This document shows positions 13,139 through 25,100 of a stretch of 64,000 nucleotides of DNA, piece after piece. The notes below the pieces were generated by a model that saw only the letters and a program-made list of their open reading frames with translations, did no database searches and had not been told where the DNA came from. Every line of letters begins with the position of its first letter. Position 1 is the stretch's first letter. Location: positions 64,501-128,500 of the forward strand of contig CAUJNA010000589.1 in NCBI GenBank assembly GCA_963377175.1, given 5' to 3'. Both the position numbers and the translations under genes were made by a program. This DNA comes from Effrenium voratum. Lineage: Eukaryota; Sar; Dinophyceae; Suessiales; Symbiodiniaceae.

Positions 13139-16100
13139 GTTGCTTGCTTGGTTGGTTGGTTGCTTGCTTGCTTGCTTGCTTGGTTGGTTGGTTGGTTGGT
13201 TGAAACTATTTTTCAAAAGGGACAGCTTTTCATGCGTCTTGAGGAGTGAAGACAAAATAAGCGACCCGCCCGGCATGGGGAGGGAAGCCGCCCGAAAAAG
13301 GATCAATCCACAAGCAGAATATATTTGTGAAAAGGAAATATTTCCCGCGTTTTGAGGTTGAAAGGAAAGATAACCGACAAGCCGGCACGGGGGGGAAGCG
13401 CTAAATCCCTATTTCGAGACCATACCCATGTTGGAAAAAACCTGCACCAGTTGGGCAGCTTTGGCGCAAGATTGTCATAGTCGGCAACTTGTCAAAGGAA
13501 CAAGCCTTCGATCATATACTGATGCAGAGCAGAATTGCAAGGAGCGACATCGCATAGGGACTGCTATACGAACTGGGCTGTTCAAAATGGGTCGAGATCT
13601 CGGAAATCACTGCCCATCTGTTTCTGGACCTTCCATTGCGAGCAGAACCCACAATTTGTGCACAATTCTTCAATTTCTGCCCGAGCAACGAAAAAGTGCC
13701 CAAGGTTTCTATGTTCAAATGAGAACTTTTCAAATTTGCGCTCGTTTACAGGGTTTTGCACTCGCTTTGCGGGCCGTTGCGGGCGTTTTTGTACATAGTT
13801 TCTGCTCGAGTAGGTCGTATCAGGACCTGACAGCCCGCATGCCTCCAAAAACTGCTCGAGGTACAAAAAAGAGGACAAGCCAGGAAAAAAGGTTACGATT
13901 TCCAAAAGCCTGCCGATTGACAAGGGAGGCAGAAATTTCAGGCACTTTGGAAGGTCCAGGTCAGAATGATATCAGGTCAGAATGATATGTATATATATGT
14001 ATGCTGCCCCCCCCCCTTGAAATACTCAGGTTTTTGGGCAGAACTGAGGTTTTTGGCCAGACTGGGGGTGACAAATGCCTTGAGACTCTAAAATGAACTG
14101 GACACTCAACTCCATGCAAATTCTAACCAAGAAGAAGTTAAGCTCAACGTTGATTAGGAGTTGTGGGTTGTATGACCATCACATTGGCGTGCGCGAAGTA
14201 TTGGAGTATGCAAAGTGCAATTTGGCAGCTCCAGCTCAAAAAGACACAACTGTTCAGTACAGGAGTAGTGCGCGAAGTATGTTTTGGCAGCTTCAACGCG
14301 CCTGTAGCAGCCCTATTATTTGGTGTTTAATATTTTTGCTTGGCAGCGAGATTCAACAAAACATCAACTCGGGGAAAAGGAACTCATTCCTAATTCATGT
14401 CCTTGCGCAGTTGTATTTACATGTTAACTCGAGTATTGTGCATAATTCCCGACATGCTAGTTCAATCTATTTGAAACATATGTTGCAAAGCAACTATCCC
14501 ACGTGTGTGTGTGTGTGTGTTACTTGTCTAAGTTGGTTTCACCATCGCCAATAACCGCTATTGAAATTCAAGTAAGGGAATAATATCCAGTTAAAAAAAA
14601 CTTTCGAGTTCAAACCAAATTCAAGTTTACTTGTTTGCAGTTTCTTGTGCAGTTCAAAAATCAACTGGAGAAGATAGCTATTGTCATGGCCAAATGAATT
14701 TGGAATCAAACTCAATTTTGAAAGGGTTATTGTCCTTATCGAACTCCATGTGGTTTGAACCAAGCAAGAACTGAGCCAAGCCAATGACAGGAACGTGTTT
14801 TCAATCATAGCTCCCGTTCTTTGCATAAATGCTCTAAAACGCAGTGTTTTTCAGCATTTGCTCAGATCGTGTTGCCCTGGATCGAACATCGAATATACAA
14901 GATTCCACAAACATATGTTTGGAATATACTCAATCCTGGTCCCCCAAAAACTTGACAGTTTGTTCTAGACTCACTAAGGTTTCGCCCCCTGCATTGAAGA
15001 TTGAAGATCTACCAGATTTTCTTTTGGAGAATCTTCCATCCTGGCCAGCCCTCAAGTCCACAAAAAGACTGTAAAGGTGTCAGCAACATTTTTCCCCCTT
15101 GCCAATTGCAAGCATGTGCAAGTGCACACCCATATTTTGATTCTGACAGCGTGCACTCCCGGTCTGCCTTTTGGATTCTTCAAATCTGCACAGGATCTGG
15201 ATGGGAGATTGAAGATTCTGTGACAACTCTTTCTGAAATCCTCCAAATATGTACTTAGAGTAGTCCAGGATGTGCTAGCACGTGCCACGTGCTAGCACAT
15301 GCTGGACTGAAGATTGAAGATTGGAGATTCTCAGACCACTTGTTCTGGAAATCTTCAATCCATCCTGAGGACAAACTGGTATGTGCTAGCACGTGCTAGC
15401 ACATCCTGGATTGAAGATTGAAGATTGAAGAATCCCAGAGAGAGTTGTCAGAGAATCTTCAATCTTCAATCTTCAATCCAGGATGTGCTAGCACGTGCTA
15501 GCACATATCAGTTTTCTCCTAAGGACGGATTGAAGATTTCCAGAACAAGTGGTCTGAGAGTCTTCAATCTTCAATCTTCAATCCAGGATGTGCTAGCACG
15601 TGCTAGCACATCCTGGATTGCACTAAGTACCGATGCTGGAATTTAAGTCGAAAAAGGAGTGCATGTTTTAGAGCCTCATTTTAGAAGCTGGAACGTGTGT
15701 GTTGCATGCATTTTTACAGCCAAAATGTCAATTTCTGGCCAAAAACCTGAGTATTCCAGGGGGGGGGGGTACCATATATATATATATATCATGCTAGACA
15801 ACCCAGCCTGACACGGAAACTGAGGGAAGAAAACTCTGGTGTTCTTGATGCGTGTGGCTCTCCCTCAACTTGGCAGCGGTCCACTGCGCGCCCTCCGAAG
15901 CGATAACTTTCACATTGAGTCCCGAACTCGATATGAAACTCTTGGCATGTGGCCGTGGGTCAAAACCAATGGTACCATTTTGGGGTAGGTGCACCGCCCA
16001 GTTCAGTCTAGTTTAGTGAAAATGGGGATGTTCGCTGGGGTACGGGATTTTGACCCATGGCCATGTGCCCTTGGTACCCTAGACTTATGAAATCCCATTT

Positions 16101-19100
16101 GGGCGGTAGGTATTTGGGGGGTGGGTAGTTGAGAGCCAGTTTCGGGTTCCTTACGGTTCCCGAAACGGGTTCCCGAAACGGCTTCCTTAATCTTTCCTTG
16201 GACCACGCTCCCGGGACTCCGACCCCCCCCCCACCTCCATAGTAGAAGGGGCGACAATTGGCACTTGAATGGAGACCAAAGGATTGTTGAAAATCTTCAC
16301 CAACGTTCTAGGGTTTGGCCATCTGGGTATGGCTCAAAAAACTGGTACCAAAATGGGTTGCCCTGGGAAGTGGAAGCATGGACCAAAACCTGCGGTTTGC
16401 CCCAGCTCTTGAATTTTGAGCCACAGCCATCTTTCAGAGGCTTGGTGGTTAGACCAAAGGATTGGTTGATCAGGGCCATCTTTCAGAGGCTGGTTGCAAC
16501 CGGCAACCCGAATGAGGCTCGATGTCCGGTGTCTCTCTGTTCAAGCCGAAGATGTGGCTTCTTGTCTTCTACCTCAGCTTTTGCCCCAACCAACAACCTC
16601 TTTAGATTCTAGCCCCATACTTCGTGAACCAACAAAAAAAAGATGTAAGAATGATATACTTCCATTTGCTTAAGCCCCCGGGAAAAAATAAATACTTCCA
16701 GTAGTGATAGATTCCCATTAAAGCCAACAAGGGAAAATAACAATATATTCTTAAGCAACTGGAAGTATATCAGTTTGGGTGATCGACGGCTCCCTCTCCT
16801 ATCGCAAAAAGGAGACTTGGGCCCTCGGCAAACACAAGGCCTGCCAATTTCTACTCGGATCTTCGATTCGCCAAGTTAGTAGCTAGCCACCCGGGGTATA
16901 ACCTAATGAGTGTGTTGGGCCGGTCGTACCTAGGTTATAACACAGGTTACTGACCACTTACTAACTTGGGCGAACACCCAAGTACCAACCAAGTCCTACC
17001 AACTTCCGACCAGCGTTCGGCCCTCCTACCAACTTTCTACGCTTTTGGTTTAGTCTTTTGCTCTTCAGCTCCCTCGCAAACAACGCGATCAAACACACAC
17101 ACACACACACACCAAAAAAAAAGAAGAAGAAGGAGGAAGAAAAAAAACATGAGCCGCAACAGCCAACTTGGCCCTTCATCGAAAAACAAACGCAAATCAT
17201 CGCAAGGGGACGGAACATGGAGAAAAAAGGCTAACAGCGCCCAAAACCCATTGACTTTGCCGGCTCCTGCGGCCGGACCCCTTTCGATGTTCGACCTGTG
17301 GTTTTCATTGAAACCCATTGCTTTTTTGGGGCCCCAGAGGCTCCTGGAGCTTTCAATGGACCCGACCCCTCCATTAGACACCCGAGGTGGTTGGGGGGTC
17401 TCAAAACCAGGTTGTTTAAAGGCCCTAAATCCTCTGGGGGGATACATGTTCAAACCCTGGTTGTCCAAGGTAAATGCCTCTTGGATCGACCGTGAAGGAG
17501 CTTTTCCTGATCTCAATGATCCTTGTTGCTATCAACCTGGGCGAGATCTCTTCCTACAACACACACGACTTTTCTTGGGCACACGGTCGTAGTCCCTTAA
17601 GTCAGGTATTGGCGTCATACCCGTGAGGGAATGACCCTCACAAACCATACCCTGGGTTCATTCCCACATTCCCTACCTATCGCACCATCTACATCAGACC
17701 CCCAGCTCCAGATGCCGTTTTGAACTTTTACGTTCCCCTATTTGGTCCATCCACAGTATGCTAACGGATTTTGCAACCAGCCACCGTATCATACCCCATA
17801 CCCAGAGCTTTGTCACAGGCCCCACCTTCAGCCCACACCCGCACCGTCAGGCCGGCCACCTGTCCAGGAAAGCAGAGGGGCCGCGTTTCTCTTGCGATTG
17901 TTTTAGGTTCTTGTCTGTTTTCTCAATTGGGGGGAGGGGGGGGAGGTCTGGAGAAATCATAGAAAATGATGGGTCTGGAGTCTGGCCAAATCGTGGGAAC
18001 ATACATTCTCCCCAGGGATCCTTCTTTCTACAAAACCGCCGGAACCCCAAGGAATAACAAATCCGGCTTTCGGAAAAGTAGGGAATGAGTTGGAATGAAC
18101 CCAGGCTTCGGTCCCCATAAAGCAAACCACGTGTTCCTTGGGGCCATGTCATTTCTCGCTCCCTCTCTCGCACCGATCGCATGGTTGCCAATTCCGCCGA
18201 GCCCATTCCGCCGAAGAAGCGACCTTCGCGATGGCGTCCAGGAGCCCCCCGCCCCGGTCGCCTCCGAGCGGAAGGCCGCGCCGGAAGGCGAGAAGAAACC
18301 CGGGAGAAGCGCCGAATACCGGCGCTTTTCTGTGCTTTTGGCGTGTGTGTTGCTCCAAAGCTAGACGACACCAAGCGTTTTGAGCTGGTATATGTGGAGA
18401 CACATGATTGTTCACGGTAAATACCTCTTTTTTTTGAGTCAGGTTGAAGGTATAGTTTGAAGCCTGACTTTTTAGCCGGGGGTTGACATCAATATGAGGC
18501 ATTGTGGAGATCAGGTTCAATAAACAAACCCTTCCACATTTTTTCTGCTGGGCATGTGGCACTTTTCGGGACCTGGTCCTCCTAATTTCCCAAACAGGGA
18601 GTCTGATTCATCAAGCAAACCCGACAACCAGCTCCAAACCCACGCAGTCCTGATTCTTGTGGGACATTAAGGGTGTTCCCTCATGTCCCTCCCAAACGGC
18701 TCGTAACCCAAAGTTTCAGTGTTTTACAAGGAAACAAGTAGGGCTTGAATGAGCGTGTCTTGCTATTAAGGGTGGCTTTTCTTTTGGCTAGCATTCCGTA
18801 CCTCGGAAAGAAAAAACGGTAGCACAAAAGAAATTGGTGTTCATTGAAAAATACCCCCTAAAGCAACCTCTCTTGGACCCAGCGCCTTTCTTTTGGAGCG
18901 GGACTGAAAAAAAACACACGGGAGAAAAAAACAACAAAAAAAACAAAAAACGGATTTCCAAACCACCCCACCCCTTCCCCTCCCCCCCCCTCCGCACCCC
19001 TTCCCCCCCACCCCTCTCCCCCTCCCCCGCACCCCTTTCCCCCCCCCCCACCCCCCACCCCTTCCCCCACCCCCCCACCCCCGGCCCCCCGCCCCTCCGC

Positions 19101-22100
19101 CCCCCCGCCCCGAACCACCCCAGCCCTTTCGCCCCCCCCCCCCCCCCCCCCCCACTAAAAAAAAAAAAAAACGAAGCCCCCCACCCCAAAAAAAAACAAA
19201 ACTAAAAACGACCCCCCACCCCCCCCCCCCACCCAAAAAAAAAGCGCGAAGCCGCCTCCGCCGGGCCGCAGGAAGGAGAGCCAGAAGCTGAAGTCAGAGC
19301 CCACCCAAGACACGTACCTACTGTGGACGGAAACCCTGGAATGATGATTCACCCCGCTTTTTTATGGTTTAAAGGGAAACCACGGGGAACCCCATCATTC
19401 TGGAGGGTCCCCCTACTGTGCACGGACGAAATCCCGCATCACCGAAGAAACCATGCGGAAACAAACACATTCCAACATTTCTGAACGGCGGTGCGAAATG
19501 AGTTTCGTTCCACAGTAGGCTTTTGGACGGTCACCCAACTCGTTTCCCGAGAATTGCGCCGACCCCCCGCCCCTGAGAACGCCACAGCCGCAGCCGTGCC
19601 ATACTGTGGATGGACAAAATCCATTTCGCACCACTTTGAAAACCAGGGTTGAAACCATGGTTTGTTGGCATTGACAAGGCAGGTTGGAGCAGCCAGGAAT
19701 ACTAACAATCATAACAAGGCCAAACCCAAATCCAAGACCTTGCAGGCCTCTAAAGAGCGCTGTAGATCCCCCAGCAAAAGGTCTAACTTTTTGCTGGTTG
19801 AAAAGAAGTATGAGGGGGAATCCAAAAAGTTAAAGTCTAAAGATCCAACCCAATAGCAGTACAGCAATAAGCGGAGTTCTTGAGAACTTAGGGCCGGAGA
19901 TCTGAGCAGGTGACTTGGGGGCCAACAACCAGAGACACAGGCCAGCCAAATTGCGTCAGCCGGTAGAGGCTTGGCTTCCGGGGGGGCTGTTCATCAGGGA
20001 ATCCCTGATTGGGTCCCTGGTTCGTGTGGGTAAATGGGAAACCCCCCAAACCAAACCACTGAACTCCAAACCGTCCTGTTCAAGGGAAGCTGAGTCCACC
20101 TGGCCTCTTCGGTTTCTCCACCCATCACTGGGCCTCACTGGGCTATGAAGAAACCTAGCAAAAGTGTATGGGGGACAAACAAAAAGTTGGTCTGTCTTTT
20201 GGTGGAGTTGGCACCCCCTGTTTTGTATGTGTTCAAGGGAAACCGCAGGGAAAACCGGAGGGTCTCCCTACCGTGGACGGACGAAATCCTGCACCACCTG
20301 AGAAACCATGAAAAAAACATTGTTTGGTTGGTATTTCAAGAGGACTCGTCATTCCAGAGTTTCTTAGGTGGTCCCAAAAACATGACGGCCATCGCGCATC
20401 ACCTCGGAAGCCGCAGCCGGGCCCCCCCCCAGTGGCCCACGCGCGCAAGTGCGCCCGGCAGCCACTGCGGAGGTTTTGTTGCGCCTCGCGCGTGGCTTGG
20501 CTTGGCTCAGAAACAAATGTCATGGACAGGAGGGCGGTGGGAGGAGGGGCTATCAGGGATCCTTGCATTTTACACCTTCACACTCCCTTGTCAATGGTGG
20601 TTTCCCCTTATTTTGGTGGAAAAAGCAACATGGCTCAAATAATTGCAAAGTGTATCTTTCTTTCGGAGCCCTGGCTATCCCTTGGCTTATCCTGCCTTTT
20701 GAGGGCAGGCAAGCCCTTGGCTTAGCCTAGACTTTCCCCCCATCAAAAAGGGGCACACTCCCACAGGCTATCGGTCGGAAGCTCCCTCAATTGGCTTCTG
20801 TAAATGAAACCAAGTCTTCCATATCGGGGTCCTGGGAGCTTCCATGTTAGTACCCCCTGTTTGGCGGTTTTAAAGGGTTACCAAAAGGAAAGCCAGCATT
20901 TCGAAAGGTCCAACCTTGACACACCAAACGTGGAACAGACAGGGGTCCCGAAAAAGGGCCCGACCCGAGCTTCCTGGTTCAACTGGGGAGGTTTTCTGGC
21001 TGATACCTCTTGTTTCAGAGGGCTGACAGACTTGGAGTCCTTCTGGTTCAAACCCCGGAGGAACCCGCAAGGAACACCAGTTCGAGCGGCTTGCGTGTCT
21101 CTTGCTCGTGTTTGCCCCCCTTTGCCGGCCAAAACCGACCGGGTGATTCAGTGGTATTTGAAGCATGGAACCGTCGAAACCCTCGCTGAAAGCTGGACAT
21201 CATTTTGGGCCTTCATGTCCACCACTTACCCCAATTCAAAAGTCCGTCCTCTTTTTCAAGCAGGTGATTTTCGAATGTACCCCCTACTCCAAATCCCCGC
21301 TTTTCTAAAGATATCTTTTGGAAAACCGATCGGTTTTCCAGGATACTTACCTCCTTTCTTAGTTGAGGGTTGACATCATACCTCACCCTATCCTGAAAAG
21401 AGGCCAGGTGTTGGGTGACTTTCTGGGGCTTCGGAAACTTCCAGCAGCTCAGGCGCCTCCGCGGCAGCGGCCTCCAGCCTCTGCAGCTCCCGCTCCTGCG
21501 ACTTGCCTCGCGGTCTGCGAGGCGACTTGGGCGGTGGACATCCCCACGACCCGACCACCTTCCCCAATTCCATGTTGAAGGGGGTAGGGATGCCTGGACC
21601 GCTTGTTGCTTTTGCGAGCTAGCTCTTCGGATGCGTTGCTTTTCTGGAAGCTCGTAAGGGTTTTCGTCTGGCAGCTGAATGAAGTGTCAACAAATGTCAC
21701 CGGCCCACTCTGGAACCCGTGTTCTGCCCGACAAGCCAAGTGCTCCACGGACATTTGTTGCTGTGGATGGCGCAAAATCCAGTTCACATGACTCGAGACA
21801 TACTGGAATGCGTCGATTCTCCGGATACCAACAAAATTTGGCTTCCCACGGCTTCCACGTGGCCCGAACTGGATTTCGCAACCATCCACAGCACCTCCGT
21901 TTTAGGCAGGGGTTGACAAGACATACCCTACTGTGGATGGACAAAATCCATTTCGCACCACTTTGAAACCATGAAAAACCATTGCTTGTTGGTATTTACA
22001 GGGGGAATCATCAGAAACCAGATTTTATTAGGTGGTGCGAAATGGATTTCATCCATCCACAGTAAGACTAGTGGGTAGTAGGTGGCCCCAGCCGCCCCTT

Positions 22101-25100
22101 GAGAAGGTCCCAACTCACTCAAAAGCGTGATTTACCCCGCTTTCCCCGTACCCCGCTTCTCCAAGGGGGTGGCACCCCCTCTTTGGTGGGTTTGGAAGGG
22201 AACCCAAACGGGAAACCAGGTCTATGCGCCAGATTGAGGCTAGCCAAAGGCTGAGCAGAACGAAGAGCGCCACCAGGCCGCATCGACGGACAGCTCATCC
22301 TGCCGGCGTGCTGCGGCCTCTCGAGAACTTGTCCAGCACGCGACTTTGTCCAAGAAACTCTTCCGCTGTGAGCTGTCCCGTACGCGGCATGCTCATCACC
22401 CGCGACCGGTCCTCAACCAGGCCTGAGCTGAAGGGCAACATGTAGAGGCCTCCGAGCCAGTACAGGGCCTCCCACACCATGTTGCCAGCTTCGTAATAGC
22501 CTTCCTCTGAGCTTTGTGTCCTCGCCCTGCCTCTGTCCTTGGACTGTATGAGCCAATTCGGAAACAGGGTACGCTTTAACATTGAGCGGATCGTGCTCTG
22601 GCGACTTCTGCTTCTGATGGCCAAGGTCCAGCCAGCCAGAGTGTGGAAAGCACAGACTGAGCCGACATGGAACCCAAAAAATAACAACTGTCCCTCCTTA
22701 TCCGTTCCATTGGGATCACCCAACCTTCCCCCCCGGCAAAAAAACAAACAAAAAACTGAAAGCAGAAACACACAACAACACTGTCTGAATATTACCCACC
22801 CAACACAAAACAAAGAATACCAAGAACGAAGCCGGCGGTTTCCTTTTCGCCTGGTGCAGCAGTTGGATGCTTGACCAACTTGGAAAGCTGTTTACAACTA
22901 TGGTTGTAGCTAGGCCAGCTGGCGTTTGTCACCTAAGGCTCTACTCAGGGGTCAGCCATACAAGGGGCATTCCAGGGGGGGTCCTTCACAAAACAACACA
23001 CCCCATATGCGGCCATGATCTTTTGGACCCTATGACGTCAGAATTCGGTGAGGACGAATTTGTCCACCAACAATCTTAAAGAGATGGCTTCAAGTCTAAA
23101 AAATCATGGTCATACTGTGGATGGACGAAATCCTGCACCACCTAAGAAACCTTGGAATGATTCGCTTCCCCTGTAAATACCAGCAAACGTTACGGTTTCA
23201 ACCATCGTTTCAAAGTGGTGCGAAATGGATTCTGTCCATCCACAGTTTTTTGCCCATGGCACCTGCTTCTTTGGTTCGGGGTTGACCTGCTGGTCCTCAT
23301 GCCCAAAGCTTTCGGTATCCAAACCTCCCCTAAGCCTAGCCCCTGTGGATGGGCGCGAACTCCGCTTCTCGCACCAGCCTGTTCAGACACCATGGTTTAT
23401 GATGATTCCCCAAATACCAACAACTGCGATGGTTTCATTCCCATGGCGGCGCGAACTGATATCCCAACCATCCACAGTATCCCCTGGTGTTCTCCGATTC
23501 TCAGACTCGAGTCTCACGAGGCTGGATACCTCCAAGCCCGAACGAGCACAAGGTCGTGATTGACCTTTTGTGGTAATGGGAAAGCGCAAGTGTATCTTTT
23601 TGAAGTGAACCTCCCGTCCCTTGTGGTGTCACCCCCAAAAAAGAAAGAAAGAAGAAACCTGTTGATTTCAGCCGAACAGCCGTTTGATGTCTCTTCACCC
23701 CGAAAAGGTCCCCACCCCTTGTCTCGGGCCCGCAAAAACAAAAATGCAACTCGACTAGGTCCTCCAGCAGAGAGCTTGGAACGCTTAGAATAAGGGTACC
23801 AACCTTTTTCTGTCTATTTGACTAGGGGGAACCGAATCTCCCAACCCCCAAAACAGAAACGGGTGAGAAAGTTGGCATTCGCTGGACGAACTCGAGACCC
23901 GCCCAGTACCTGAACGAACTCGAGCCGTAAAACCTCCCAAAAAGCGGTTCCCCCCCCCCAAAAAAAAAAAAAAAAACGGTTCACCTGGTTGGGTTTCAAA
24001 AACGGTCCCCTCCCCTTGTCTCGGGCCCGAAAAAATGAAACATAAGAAGGAAAAACAGACACAAAAAAAACAAAACAAAAAGAAGCAAAAAACGGTCACC
24101 TCCAAAGACCTCGACGAAAGACCTCACCCGCCGCTCTTTCTCTCTGGGGCGGCTGGGGCGGCCAGGCATTGCGCCATGAGCTGCAGCGTGGTGAGCTTGG
24201 AGCCCGACTGCTTGGCCGCCTGACGGAGGCTGCCGAAACCGCGCGGTTTTTGGTCGGAAGCCACCGCGTTCCGGTGGCGCCACCGCTGTGGATGGTGACG
24301 CGAAGTCCAAATCCAAATCCCGCGAAATCCACGAAGTGAAAGGGGAGAAACCGTTTCCACGAAGTGAAAGGGGAGAAACCATCAGGTTTGCTGGTACAGG
24401 GGAAACATCAGAAACCAGGGTGTTTTAGGTGGTGCGAAATGGGTTTCGTCCATCCAGTAGGGAATGACAACGAGCCCTGGGTGTTGGGAATGACTCGTGC
24501 GATGGGATTCCGGGAATGAACTGGAATGAACCCAGGCGTTGGTCATGGCTACTCTTGGGGTCGGACTCCCTTTCTCATTCCCTGCATCTCTCGCACCGGC
24601 CACAGAAACTCGGGGTGTCAAGCACTTGGATGTGCCTCAAAATACTGGGTGCCCCCCCCAAGAAGCTTGTCTGGTTCTTCTTTTGGACTCCCGATAGAAA
24701 ACACCCAACCACAATGGGGTCCCTCAAAAACCGACGAGCCCTTCCGGGGTGGTTCTGAATCAGATGGAGAGCCAGGGCCTCAGGGGAGGCCCTAAAGGGC
24801 TACGAGAATGTCACCTAGGCAACCAGGAAAACCATCATGTAAAAACTCGATCCTAACATTCCTAACAAAGAATTAGAATTCCTGGCAATCCATGATTATC
24901 TTCTCCCACAATGTCCTAAAGATTCAACCTTGTTCGAGGGGAATGGATCTCATCACAAGGAACTCAGGGAGAGCCAATGAAAAGTACAAAAACCGAATGC
25001 GAAAAATCCTTGGGATAGACTGCTTGCCCCACGGTGGCCGAATGGCGACCACGACATGGGTTTTGGAGGCGGTGAAAAATAGACACGCCTGGTTCCCTGG

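Noticed and set aside
12963..13355. Open frames of repeated VGWL or TNQP residues
   Set aside because: Translation of the TTGG/TTGC microsatellite.
13428..13985. 185-codon plus-strand ORF as a gene
   Set aside because: Wrong strand for the local gene row, no motif, and it runs into an inverted-repeat element.
15268..15616. CRISPR-like array
   Set aside because: The units are palindromic with repeat-derived spacers of unequal length in a eukaryotic intron; no cas genes.
18834..19236. Proline- or glycine-rich frames of 100-130 residues
   Set aside because: They come from the C-rich tract and have no other content.
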